From positions 1-39,835 of the forward strand of contig JAAUSQ010000011.1 in assembly GCA_012033195.1 (NCBI GenBank): DNA of 39,835 bases. The letters run 5' to 3'. Position numbers and translations under genes: made by a program. Shown one piece after another: positions 26,951 to 37,288 of the stretch; the first letter of the stretch is position 1, and the number at the start of each line of letters is the position of its first letter. The notes under the pieces are model-generated. The model had not been told where the DNA came from, made no database searches, and saw only the letters and a list, made by a program, of their open reading frames with translations. Source of the stretch: Chloroflexaceae bacterium (GTDB taxonomy: Bacteria > Chloroflexota > Chloroflexia > Chloroflexales > Chloroflexaceae).

Positions 26951-26959
26951 TGGTATGAT
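26951..26959 (+). promoter_or_regulatory. Extended -10 promoter of the metallophosphoesterase gene
   Basis: TGGTATGAT, identical to the motif at 4897-4905. The start would be near 26966, about 30 bases before ATG 26998. No -35 at the usual distance; a TTGTGT lies 14 bases upstream. Confidence 0.45.
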
Positions 26960-26997
26960 AAGGCCGCATGCTGACCCGGCTCATAGAAGGAGACCCG

Positions 26998-28210
26998 ATG
27001 ACCACCAGAACCTCATTTTATCGCTCTGTGTTCAAGAGGCGCACGACTGCCCTTGTGCCAACCTATCACCGCACACCTGCCCACCTTGATCGGCAGCGTA
27101 TCCGCCGCATCATCGTCAGTGATTTACATCTCTCAAATGGTACGCGCTATGAAGAAAATCTGGTCGGCAACACCTTCAGCGAGTTTTTGTCAATTTATAT
27201 AAATCATTCGGAACCAATTGAACTGGTACTTGCAGGCGACACCTTCGAACTGCTGCAAGTTTTTCCTGGCGGCATCGATGGAACAGCATGGTCAGAAGAT
27301 CTGGCAGTACGCCGAATGCAAATTGTCTTTGCCTATCATACCACCGTTCTTGTTTCGCTCCGCAGCTTCCTCGCGGCCCCGCAGCACCGCCTGGTGATCC
27401 TGATCGGGAATCACGATTTTGAATTACATTATCACGGGGTACAACTGTACATTGCCGCCGCGCTTGGTCTGGCTCCTGGCGATGAGCGGCTGTGCTTTGC
27501 AACATCCTATCGTGGCCCCGGCTTTGCACTGGTGCACGGCAACCAGTTTGAGCCGTGGGACGGCTTCACCTATTTTGCTGGCATCACCGCGCCGTTTGAG
27601 GTGGTGCGTGGCACGCAACTGGTCCGCGAAGTGCTCAACCCGATCAAGCTCGACCCGCTGGAGTTTGCGCCGCTGCTCGAACATACCTGCCCGCATACCC
27701 ACTTCTTGCAGCATCTCCTCTCGCCCGCACAGCGCCGCAACCCCGGTTGTATGGCGCTATCTGAACCGCACACTCTGCTATTCGCTGCGGGTGCTGCTGC
27801 CCAGGCCGCCGCGTTATGTGCTAGACAACCCTGCCGATGCCCCCACCGACCCGCTGATCACGCGGCCTACCTTCACCCGTGCCGATTGGTCACGCTCGTT
27901 TATCGAACTGGTTGCCGAGGCTATTCAGCGCATTGCCGGCCTGCCCGAATTCCACGATACAGCGGTGTTTGTCTGTGGGCACACTCATCAGGCCGGTAGC
28001 ACACCGCTCGGCGATGAACGGGTGTATCTCAACACGGGCACATGGACACCGCGCATTTACGACCTGCCCACCATGCGCCGCGAAGAGCGCCGCTACCCAT
28101 TTGTTGAAATCAGCTACCCCGACCACACCGATCGCCCCGATGCCCGCCTGCTGGTGTGGTGTGGTGCAGATGCGCCACCCATCCCCTGGGAAGCAACAAC
28201 AAGACATTGA
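26998..28210 (+). CDS. Calcineurin-like metallophosphoesterase, frameshifted
   Basis: 403 residues after correction. ATG 26998 has AGAAGGAG 5 bases upstream and is preferred to the ATG at 26968. Motifs in order: VSDLHLS (DxH, about residues 38-44), LAGDTFE (GD), LIGNHDFEL (GNHD), LVHGNQFEPWD, and FVCGHTHQAG (GHTH) near residue 328. Together they make the dinuclear metal site. The first frame is sound to about 27740; the last part, including GHTH, is in the next frame. The run of four C at 27741-27744 appears to have one extra C, and removing it gives NPVVWRYLNRTL. This is the only insertion-type error among the ten in the window. The domain plan resembles UDP-2,3-diacylglucosamine hydrolase-like or other cytoplasmic phosphoesterases; the substrate is unknown. 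It diverges from the act operon. Confidence 0.88.
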
Positions 28211-28321
28211 GAGCAGATTGCAATCTTCTTGAGCGTGTGGTAGCAGCATCAGGAAGTGCTGAATGAACGTGTGATGGCATTATGGAAGGCGGCTCTTAGG
28301 GAAGAGAGCAGAGGTATTTTT

Positions 28322-29431
28322 TCAAGACCCTGCATCTCCCCACATATTTACTGTTTCACTATCATAAAAATGCACTTCTAAATTTTTACCACTGACTCTA
28401 TTATCATGTATGTGCTGATCTCGTAGCGTTTTCAGTTTTAAGGCTCGTTCTCGAAGATTACGACGATTATTTTCCTCATCTTTTCTATATACACCCACAT
28501 AAACGTGTTCTAAATCAAGATTTTTTGCTATAGCATCAGAAATATGCTCATCTTCATGGCCAAGTTTATGACCATATACAATCAAAGCTTTACCCTTGCC
28601 TGAGAAATGACGCCATGCTTCGTATAAGTAGCTATGTTTATTGATAATCGACTGCTTTTTTTTAGATGTCCCATCGGTAACACAGAGTGGATATTGTTTT
28701 CTTTCAAGACTAGTAAGAATATGGTCTTTTAATGATACACCAGTACGTGCCCAACAATGTTTGTATGTATTATCTCCTTCTTCATACAAATGAAGCGCAC
28801 CATGCAAAAACCATATCATTCTTGTATTTTCCACATCAAAAAATTTACCTGTATAAGGCACAACAGGTGGTCTTTGCTCTGTTTGGTACTCATCCTCATC
28901 GTAAAAACCATCTTCAAAAAATCGTTTTTTATTAGGAGAAGATGGGTTCTTTTGCCCCTTCATATACATTATTAGCCAGTATAGAAGTAAATCATAATTT
29001 GTAGTAAAAATAAAATCATATTCAGATAATATGCTAGCAGCAGCTTTTTTCTTTCTTTCATCGATATTACTAGGTCGAGCAAGATGAGTATCTGCAATAA
29101 CTTCAAGAAAAACCTGTTTTAGCCTTTCAAGATCTTCTAGAAAAGGCGATCCTTTACCTTCTGGTAATATTTTATAGATTTCAGAAATCTCATGAGCATT
29201 CCAAAGCAATCTCATTGCATGTTCGAAATTATGGTCTGAGATTTTTTCAAGTATCTGTTGTACCGCTTGAGTTAGATCAAACTTGGGGTCTTTAGCTTCA
29301 GTAAAGAGGCTTTTATATTTAAATATAGGATCACAGCCTATGCTAAAACCATTTCCAAGCAAAAGAACTTTCGTTTTTATGGTGTGCACTTTTCGGCGTA
29401 CTTGATCGTAGGTAAGTAAAGACTGCGGCAT
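28322..29431 (-). CDS. SIR2-like (DUF4917-type) protein, candidate defence effector
   Basis: 369 residues. The motifs are those of the SIR2-like fold: LLLGNGFSIG (residues 23-32, NAD-binding loop), FTTNYDLLLYW (about 142-152, with the Asn used in SIR2 NADases), WFLHGALHL (about 209-217, with the catalytic His) and VYGHKLGHEDEHISDAI (about 285-301). The length and motif spacing fit the DUF4917 family as I know it. The gene is clearly AT-rich (poly-A/T runs, AAA/TTT codons) while its neighbours are GC-rich, a sign of recent transfer. It stands alone, with AAAGGA 9 bases before its ATG and a likely own promoter. SIR2-like NADases in phage defence destroy NAD+ upon infection. Its role here is inferred; no partner gene is adjacent. 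Cytoplasmic. Confidence 0.8.
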   Translation of the reverse strand: MPQSLLTYDQVRRKVHTIKTKVLLLGNGFSIGCDPIFKYKSLFTEAKDPKFDLTQAVQQILEKISDHNFEHAMRLLWNAHEISEIYKILPEGKGSPFLEDLERLKQVFLEVIADTHLARPSNIDERKKKAAASILSEYDFIFTTNYDLLLYWLIMYMKGQKNPSSPNKKRFFEDGFYDEDEYQTEQRPPVVPYTGKFFDVENTRMIWFLHGALHLYEEGDNTYKHCWARTGVSLKDHILTSLERKQYPLCVTDGTSKKKQSIINKHSYLYEAWRHFSGKGKALIVYGHKLGHEDEHISDAIAKNLDLEHVYVGVYRKDEENNRRNLRERALKLKTLRDQHIHDNRVSGKNLEVHFYDSETVNMWGDAGS

Positions 29432-29468
29432 GTTCTATATCCTTTCAATTTTTATGTAGAGCGATGAT

Positions 29469-29498
29469 AATATACCCTTCACTATAGTTAGTACCCAA
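29469..29498 (-). promoter_or_regulatory. Possible promoter of the SIR2-like gene
   Basis: On the minus strand TTGGGT (29498-29493), an 18-base spacer and TATATT (29474-29469), about 40 bases before the ATG. The whole region is AT-rich, so chance matches are likely. Confidence 0.35.
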
Positions 29499-29610
29499 AC
29501 AGCTTTATTTTTTGTGTAAATATTGGTAGAGATTGCTTGACTTTTAGGTTTGATTTATAGACCGCCCCACAACCGCTGCCGGTCGGCCTATAACCCGAAC
29601 AGCACGCTAC

Positions 29611-29655
29611 AAACAAAAGCCCTGCTCCCACACCAGAACGCGGTGAGAGCAGGGC
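29611..29655 (-). terminator. Intrinsic terminator of the giant phosphatase/nuclease gene
   Basis: GCCCTGCTC (29619-29627) pairs with GAGCAGGGC (29647-29655), extended inward by CAC/GTG after a mismatch. On the minus strand it is followed by TTTTGTTT. It lies 47 bases after the stop of the leftward gene. Confidence 0.8.
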
Positions 29656-29702
29656 CACGGGAAGCGTTGCGGTAACGCCTACCTGCCATCTTGCGTGCTT
29701 GT

Positions 29703-32700
29703 CTACTGAAGCGTGGTCAACCGGGTAACAATCGGCAGGAAGAGCGTCCGCCGGGTGTTCTGAGTCAGTGCAAACTCGGAGAACTCGCTGACCCGGAACA
29801 CTGCCTCACCCGTCTCGGCGTTGTACGAAACAAATTCGATGCCGTCGCGTGTCCAGGTTTCGTTGGTCTCATCGTAGCGCCACAGTGCCACACCGCCGCT
29901 CGCCTGACCCGGCTCGATCCGCAGCGTTACGGTTACCGGATCGCCGCTGTAGACAAACGGCTGGCCATTCTCATCAAACAGCGAGATATCGAGTGCTGCT
30001 AGCAGGATGCGCTGCGGGTTGGTGACAGTGCCCGTCCCAATCAGCAACGAGTCGGTGTCCCCTGTCGGGGCCGACAGTTCCTGAATATAAGCATCCACCT
30101 CGGCACCCTGCGCTAGCCCCGAACCGAGCGGCGGGAACTCAATCTTCGAACCGTCGCGGAAGTTGCCCTCCAGCAACAGGTTGATGATCGTTGCAACAAT
30201 GCGGCTCAGGCGCTGCACAATCAACTCACCGAGCGGGCGTACCCCCTTCGGACTGACGACCAGTGCAATGGCATCGGCCACACCGCCCGACGTGGCAACG
30301 ACCAGCGCCACACCAAAGCGATCTGGTGTGAAGGTGGTGCTGACCGTGCCGTTCTCGCCAGTGATGCCCGTAATCGGCTCGACGCCACCATTCCGCAGCA
30401 CCCCAAACTCAACCTCCTGACCTGCCAGCGGTGCGCCGTCTTCATCCAGCACCGTTGCGGTCAGCGTCACCGTTCCATTCAGGTTGAAGCTGTCATCCGA
30501 GGCTTCCAGGATAACTTGAGCCGGCGCACCGGGGAGCACCTGCTGCGTAATCTCAATCGGCTTGTCATCGCTCCGCAGCGTGAAGGCACTCAGGTCGAGC
30601 GTTGCCGGATTGTCAACCTCGTAATACAGGTAGGCGTGTGCCGGGAAGGTGCCCGCGCGGGTGTAAACGTGCGTTGCCGTCACCACACCAAAGCCACCTG
30701 GCACATAGGCCGGAGCCTGTACCAGCGGCTGCTCTTCGCGGGCCGTACCATCACCGGGGTTCAGGCGAATGTAGGTGGTGTTGGTGTAGTACGACGTTGT
30801 CACGGTAAAGGTCACCGTCTCACCCACTTCTGCCGTACCTGCGTGCTCGACCACAAACTGCACAATCGGCACGGTCGCCGTATCGCGTGCGTCGGCAGCT
30901 TCGGCAACCACCTGAGCAAAGCCGAAGTCTTCGCCCGCCGTCAGCGTTACGGTTGCCACTCCGTCGGCGTTGGTGGTGGCGTTGTCGTCGCTCAGTGTAC
31001 CAAGCGTGGTAACAAAGTCCACCGTTACACCCTGCACCGGCTCGCCGCTATCGGTCGTCACGGTGGCCGAAAGTGTGGTCGAAGTAACCACCATATCGGA
31101 TACGGTTGTGCCACTGTTTGCCAGCAGTGCCGGGGCGGTGGCCACCACTTCAAGGTTCAACCCTTCTTCCACCACCGTTACCTTGGTGGTAGCGGTTGCT
31201 TCAACCTCGCCGTAGATGTTGACCAGTTCGGCGGTGACCTCAAACTCGCCCGTGCGGGTGTAGACGTGGGTCACCGTATCAGTCACCAGCGCCGTTTCCA
31301 CCACTTCCGAGCCGTCACCAAAATCAACCCGGATCAGGTCAAACGGAATGGTCGGTGTCAGGGTCAGCGTGAACCCAACCGCTTCGCCTACCACAACCTC
31401 ATCAGCGCCTGGTGCGATGGTCAGGATCGGCGCATCAAAGATGAAACGTGCAAGCACCGGGTCGTGGTCGCTGGCAACCGCGCTTGAACTGAAGACCGGG
31501 AAGTCAACGTTGATGTGGACGTAGTTCGAGTCGGTCTTCTTGGCAAACATGCTGTCGCTCAACAGGATGTGATCGAGCGCCTGCGAGTTGCCATTAAAGA
31601 TGAAGCTGTACACTTCTTCGTTAGGCAGCGCCTGAGCAATGCTGGTCAGTTCATCACCCGCCAGCACTTCCAGCGGCGGCGAGAACTGGAAGTCGTTCAT
31701 GTCGCCCAGTACGATGATGTTGGCATTCGGGTCAACCGCCAGCAGGTCGGCCACAAAACTATTCACCACAGCAGCCTGCTCAACACGCTGCGCCTCGGTG
31801 GTCAGTACTGGTGGCTGGAACGTATCAAACAGGCCGGTATCGCCACTCTTCGACTTGAAGTGGTTGTTGATGACAAAGACACGCTGCCCATTGAAGACAA
31901 ACTCGGGCCTGCCAGCGACTTGCGGGTGCCTTCGTAGCTTCCGGCACATCGTCAGCGGGGCCGCCGTCTTCGGCAAAGGCCGGGTTGGTCGGGTCGATGC
32001 GACCGGGGTTCAGCGAAAGCTGCGGGCCGCTGCCGGTCGTCTCAATCTCCACCGCATCGGTTGCACCAGCCTCGCCACGCGGCACAAACGTCACCCGCTG
32101 CGGATTGTACAGGTAGGCCACCCGAATGTTCGAGCCGGGTGCGCCACCGTCGGCGTTGTTCTCTGGCGCAATCTCAAAGAACTCGTAGGCGGGGCCGCCT
32201 GCATCCGCAATCGCTGTCACCAGCGTTTCGAGCGTTACGGTTGCCGTCACAATGTCGTTGTCGGTTTCGCCCGTGTTGTCCTGCACTTCCTGCAACGCCA
32301 GAATATCGGGTGCCTTCAGATTATCAACAATCTGGTTGGCGATATTCTCAAACTTCTCCGCCGAGTCGTTCGGGTCGATGTTGAGCAGGTTGTAGGTCGC
32401 AACCGACAACTCGTTTGGCCCTGCGGGTTCAACTAGCTCCGGCTCGGTGCCGCCGTCAATAGCTTCGGGCAGCGGCTCGGTGTTGAACAGCTTGTAGTAG
32501 CCGAAGGTGTAATCCATCACGCCCACTACCGGCCCGTCGAAGGTATCGCCCGTGGTGACAAACGGCTCGCTCGTGATGATCGTGTCGTCAATCAGGATGA
32601 TTTCCGGGTTGGGGTCATCCTCGCGCAGCAGAATGCCGCCATTGACGGTGCGCACTGCTGCGCCTGCTGCGTTGTCGGGAATAATGCCGATTTCATCGAA

Positions 32701-35700
32701 GGCATTGGTGCCCGCAATAATAGCCGCATTGTTCACCTGCACCAGCATTCCTTCGAGGCTCTCCTTGAAGTCGATAGCGTTGGTGGCGGGGTCGAAGGTG
32801 TTATCAACACCAATCGTTGCGTTGCCCTGGTAGATAAACTCGGTCGGGAAGGCCCGCCCGCCTGCGCCAATGATGATCGGGGCGGGCAGGTCGTTGCCGC
32901 TCGACAGCACCACCGCATCATCCGGAGTTGAGCTAATCTGGGTAACGCCCAGGCTCGGCTCGAACGCAAACTCGCTGACCGTACCACTGACCAGCACTTC
33001 GTCGCCCACAGCAACCGTCGGTGCGCCACCGGTGAAGACAAAAATACCTTCCGAGGTTGCGTCGTTGGTGTCCGGCTCGTCATCCTGCATATAGAAGCCG
33101 TTCGAGCGCAGTGCCGTAACAATACCGGGCACCGCCTGCACCGTCTCGTCCAGCAGCGGCGATACGTGGTCGGCTCCCTGAATATCACGGATACGCACCA
33201 CATCTTCCACCTGCGGCGCAACCTTGAACTGATGAATAACTTCGGGGCGCAGGTTCAACACGCTCGCCGGGTCAGCCAGGAAATCCGGGTAAGAGTAGGC
33301 TGGCTCAATACCATATGTCGTCACTACCAGGGTCTGGCTTGGTGTTACATTGAACTCTGTCCAGCCATACTTGTGTGCCACTACATAGCCGCGCTCCGGG
33401 GTGAGCAACTGCGCGTTGATGGGTGAGGCCTGCAAACCAACCGGGTCATACCCCAGCGGTAACAATTGGGCATTGATCAGATTGGTCAGGAAGGCATCCT
33501 GGCCCGCAGGCGGCAGGCTCTGATACAATGCAAACTCTGTCGGTGAAATCAGGCCAGCATCGGCAGCCAGTTCTACCGCATTGGGGCCAAACAATCCGTT
33601 GAAGAAAGCCACCGGCCCAACGATAATCTCAAATGCACCCGACTGGATTTGTGGAGTGCCGGGAGCAGTCTGGTATGTCAGGTTGTTGATGACAGTACCG
33701 TGGAAGTCGGCAGCCACAAACACCACGTTCTCGATACCATTCTCATTGATGAACTGCAACAGCTCGCTGCGCTCTGCCGCATAGCCCTCAAAACGGTCGG
33801 CGCCAGCAGCGGGCCAAAGTTCTGGGTCGGCTCAGAAACAAAAACAAACTTCCAGGTAATATCTGCATTCTCAGCCGCCTGCAAGTCCTGCTTCAACCGA
33901 TCAAGCTGACGCTCGCCGAGCATAGTGCGGGTCGGGTCGAATGCTTCAGCAAGGAAGCGTGCAATATCAGCCGGGTTGGTGATATCGGCATTCACAAGCT
34001 GGGCATCGCGGAACGAGCGCGGGTCGGTGACAAAAAACGCCACATCGCTGCCATAGGTGCGGTAGCGATACAATTGGCGCTCCCCATCCATACGTGGGTC
34101 GCTGCCTGTGTTGGCGTAGAAGCGGTTTTCGAGCGGCTGGAATTCCTGGAAAACCTGCATCGCATTTTCGTACAGCGGTGCATCGTTGATCAAGGCGGTC
34201 GGGTCATCCCCAAAACGGCTGAAACCAGGCGTGATGAAGTTGCCCGCATTCAGCGCATCCGATGCCTGCGACGCACCACCGGCAAAGTCGTTGGTTACTT
34301 CGTGGTCGTCAATCGTCGCCAGAATCGGCACATTGCGGCGCAGATTAGCCATCGTGTTGAAGCCCAGCACACTCGAATAGACTTCGTTGTATTTCAGGCG
34401 GAACTCTTCCAATGTGCGGGTCTGCGAAATCGGCACAGCCGGGGTCGAGATATCGGCATAGATATTGTCGCTATGCTGAATAAACAGATCAAGATTGCGC
34501 TCTGGCACATTGACCAGCGAGGGGAAGGGCGGCGGCTCCTGCCAGTCGCCCACCACACCAAAGCGCAGCCCTTCGTAGCTGCCCACTTCTGCCGCAGTGG
34601 TGAACTGTCCATCTGCCGTCACGCCTGCCGGGTCGGTAACGCGGTAGTAGTATGTAGTATCCGCCTCCAGTCCCGTGATCTCGGTCTTGACTGGAATGGT
34701 CGGGTCGGTCACCGTCTCAACCACGGTCGCGACATTTTCCAGCAGGCCGGGATTGGTCGAGTATTCAAATGTAATATCGCCCGTCATTGTGCTGCGTGCC
34801 CACAGCCACGCCGAGTCCTGGGTAACATCGCCCGATGCAATACCGTTGGGCAGCGTGTTTTCCAGCGTAATATCGACATATACCATGCGGTGATCGGAGG
34901 ACGGGAAGGGGAAGTTCCCCACCAGCCGATCAAATAGCGGCGAGTCGGAGGTGGGCCAGAAGATGCCCGCCTCGGCAATGCCCAGGTTGTTGGAGGGCAG
35001 CACATAGTCGGCGCGCAGGTTGCCCGGTGTGCCATCGGCAAAGTCTGCCGTATCAAAGCCGGGGAAGCCGCGATGGTTGGCATTTGCGCCGCCCTGATTG
35101 GCGGCTGCCTCCACGCCACCCGGCGCAACCGGGGTGCGGGTGGTGTTGATGAACGGGTTATCGAGCAGTTGCAGCACCGCGTTCATGGTGCTGTCACCAT
35201 CGAACGGGTCGGCGTTCTGGTCGCCCATAATGACGAAGCGGGCATCGGCGGGCAGGCCACCCGACGGGTTGGCGGGGCCTTCGTCGTCGTCATAAATATA
35301 ATCGCCCTTGCCGGAGGTGACATAGTCGGCCCAGAAGCGGATTTCGTCGTGGTTGCGCGTGCCGTTGCGATCCTCCGGCCCATCAAACACGGGCGGGGTC
35401 GGGTGGCTCACCAGCGCATGCACAATCGTGCCATCAATGTTAATCGGCACATCCCAGTGGCTCTTCGACGAAAGGCGGAACACATTCAGCTCTGCATTCG
35501 AGTACCAGTCGGCAGGCGCTGGCGTGTTCGGGTCGTCGGGCAGCAGCGCACCCGGCATATCCTTCCACAAAAAGTTCTGGAAGGTGCGAACATCCGCATC
35601 AACAATCGGGTACTTCGAGTAGAGGATCATCCCAAACTGACCGGGGAAAAAGCCAAAGCCAAAGGCATCATCCCCACCGCCTACTTCGCCATTGTTGTTG

Positions 35701-36122
35701 AAGTCGAAGCCCGACGGAATACCTGTGTTGGAAGGTGCAACATAATAATAGGTAAAGTCAATCGGGTTGGCACCGTTCTGCCCTACATTCAGGTAGTTTT
35801 CGAGGAACAACTCGGCTGCCGTGTTCGGCTGCGCGGCGTTGTAGTCGAACTCATTAATGAGCACCACATCCGGGTTCACCCGCTGGATAATTTCGGCAAT
35901 TACCTGTGCCTGCGCATTATCCGGCGTTGACAGGTCAGTAATCAACTGACCTTCGCTTGAACGGTTCAATGAGGCGTTAAACTGAGCAAAGCGCACGGTC
36001 GGCAATTCAGCCGCCTGCACAGTGCTCACCGGCTGTACCGGCATTGCCAGCACCGACAGAATCAAAAGCAGTGACATACTCCACGCCACCGCCTTGACCA
36101 ATCCGGAACGTACCGTTGCCAT
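29703..36122 (-). CDS. Giant secreted PhoD-type phosphatase / EEP nuclease fusion, three frameshifts
   Basis: 2140 residues after correction. A signal peptide (MATVRSGLVKAVAWSMSLLL, cleavage near VQA-AE) and GGAGGG before the ATG define the start. Domains: (1) endonuclease/exonuclease/phosphatase (EEP), about 40-420, with VLINEFDYN, IMGDQNADPFDGDS and SSDHRMV; (2) PhoD alkaline phosphatase/phosphodiesterase, about 425-970, with HSDNIYAD, TIDDHEVTND and ADFHGTV; (3) an OB-like region, about 978-1200; (4) a second EEP, about 1235-1560, with ALQEVQDN, NNHFKSKSGD, LGDMNDF and SDHDPVL, as in ExeM/EddB-type extracellular nucleases; (5) two PKD-like and two Big_1-like domains; (6) a C-terminal end RTLFLPIV. 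Frames shift near 33801, 31936 and 31907, each by one missing base, always inside a domain. It probably takes phosphate from extracellular DNA and phosphoesters. Upstream lies a Pho-box-like array. Confidence 0.85.
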
Positions 36123-36257
36123 TCGTGGTTCCCTCCCTGTTCACAACAACACACCACCAGCATACTCGACGGGTTGCTCTGAGATCGCATAGCAGTAGTA
36201 CGCCACATGCGGCGCGTACAGCGTTCACAACAACCGGTGCAACGAGGATGCCTCTAT

Positions 36258-36323
36258 CTTGTAGCACGGCCCTATTAAGTTTTTATTAAGTATTAAACAA
36301 GAACATATTAAGCTTGGTTAAAA
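36258..36323 (-). promoter_or_regulatory. Pho-box-like 11-bp repeat operator and promoter
   Basis: On the minus strand three exact CTTAATA 7-mers (36312-36306, 36290-36284, 36279-36273) and one CTTGTTT (36301-36295) sit in perfect 11-bp register with 4-base spacers. A fifth, weaker unit TTTTAAC lies at 36323-36317. This is the layout of PhoB/PhoP boxes (7-mer plus 4-base spacer). A weak -10, TACAAG (36263-36258), follows 9 bases later, as at activated promoters. The gene for the giant phosphatase/nuclease starts about 135 bases downstream. The remainder of the gene-free stretch 36123-36442 shows nothing else clear. Confidence 0.7.
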
Positions 36324-36442
36324 TACGACACACCCTCGCACAGCCACAAAACGGCAACAACCTTTCATGGGTCGTAAACCACGCTAAAAGTTGTTTTATA
36401 CTGAGTGCGTGGTATGAACCATTCGTTAAAGCGAGGATGTGT

Positions 36443-37288
36443 ATGGCTATCATCATCCGCCCGGTGCAGGGCCACGCCCAATATCGCGCCGTCGAACAGG
36501 TGCAGCGGGATGCATGGTCAATGGAAGATATCGAAATTGTGCCCAGTACGCTGCTGGTGACGGCCCACAAAAATGGCGGGCTTGTGGTGGGAGCCTTCAC
36601 CGACGATGCCGAGCCGCAGATGGTTGGCTTTCTCTTTGGCTTTCCCGGCCTGCACAGCGACGGCACCATCAAACACTGTTCCCACCAGATGGGCGTGCTC
36701 CCTGCCTACCGCGACCAGCGTCTGGGCCAGCGGATGAAACTGGCGCAGCGTGAGTATGTCCAGCAGCAGGGGATCGGCTTGATTACCTGGACATTCGACC
36801 CACTCGAAAGCCGCAACGGGAATCTCAACTTGCACAAGCTCGGCGCTATCTGCAACACCTACATAATCGATGCCTATGGCCCGATGCGCCGCGCTGGATT
36901 TGCGGAACTGCCGAGCGACCGCTTCCAGGTAGAATGGCACATCAACAGCCTGCACGTTGCAGCACGGGTTGCCACTACCGCCGATGCCCTGGCCTTGCAG
37001 AGCCTGCTTGAAGCCGGGGTGCCCATTATCAACCCGCCCGATACACGCAACACCTTTCTGCGACCGACCGACAGCCTGCAAACGCTGGCCGGAGATCGGC
37101 TCCTCGTGGCGGTGCCGCCCAATTTCCAATCTATTCGCAACACCGATATTGGGCTGGCGCGGGCGTGGCGGCAGCATACCCGCTACCTCTTTCAGGTGGC
37201 ATTTATGGCTGGCTATACCGCCATCGACCTGCTGTCCGACGGGGTACAGATCTGTTATCTCTTGGAAAAAGATTGGAGACTGGTATGA
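36443..37288 (+). CDS. GNAT-family N-acyltransferase, candidate D-amino acid N-succinyltransferase
   Basis: 281 residues from ATG 36443, with GCGAGGA about 6 bases upstream; an upstream in-frame codon at 36314 is not supported. The protein fits the predicted acetyltransferase group COG3375: IIIRPVQGHAQYRAVEQVQRDAW, then VVGAFTDD and VGFLFGFPG, HQMGVLPAYRDQRLGQRMK (acyl-CoA pyrophosphate loop, about 82-100) and WTFDPLESRNGNLNLHKLGA. The stop overlaps the ATG of the OSBS/racemase gene (ATGA), so translation is coupled. In Geobacillus a GNAT succinyltransferase is encoded with N-succinylamino acid racemase in a pathway turning D- into L-amino acids. That role is inferred here from family and neighbour. 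No third gene (N-succinyl-amino acid hydrolase) is in this window. Confidence 0.8.
   Translation: MAIIIRPVQGHAQYRAVEQVQRDAWSMEDIEIVPSTLLVTAHKNGGLVVGAFTDDAEPQMVGFLFGFPGLHSDGTIKHCSHQMGVLPAYRDQRLGQRMKLAQREYVQQQGIGLITWTFDPLESRNGNLNLHKLGAICNTYIIDAYGPMRRAGFAELPSDRFQVEWHINSLHVAARVATTADALALQSLLEAGVPIINPPDTRNTFLRPTDSLQTLAGDRLLVAVPPNFQSIRNTDIGLARAWRQHTRYLFQVAFMAGYTAIDLLSDGVQICYLLEKDWRLV

Noticed and set aside
28732-28975. Two small plus-strand frames within the SIR2-like gene
   Set aside because: They are in the AT-rich antisense strand, rich in Phe/Ile/His, without a ribosome binding site.
1196-33810. Programmed ribosomal frameshifting as the cause of the ten frame breaks
   Set aside because: Sites differ in sequence, lack slippery heptamers and stimulatory structures, and occur in unrelated genes; base-call error fits better.
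34480-34500. Loss of the PhoD active site because the usual LGD reads HSD
   Set aside because: The catalytic Asp and the following NIYAD are kept and the alignment needs no gap; only the preceding Gly is replaced, so the site is not clearly dead.
30516-35930. Plus-strand frames of 260-320 residues opposite the giant phosphatase gene (30516-31487, 34074-34937, 35073-35930)
   Set aside because: They are antisense of a gene whose conserved catalytic motifs read on the minus strand; no family resemblance.
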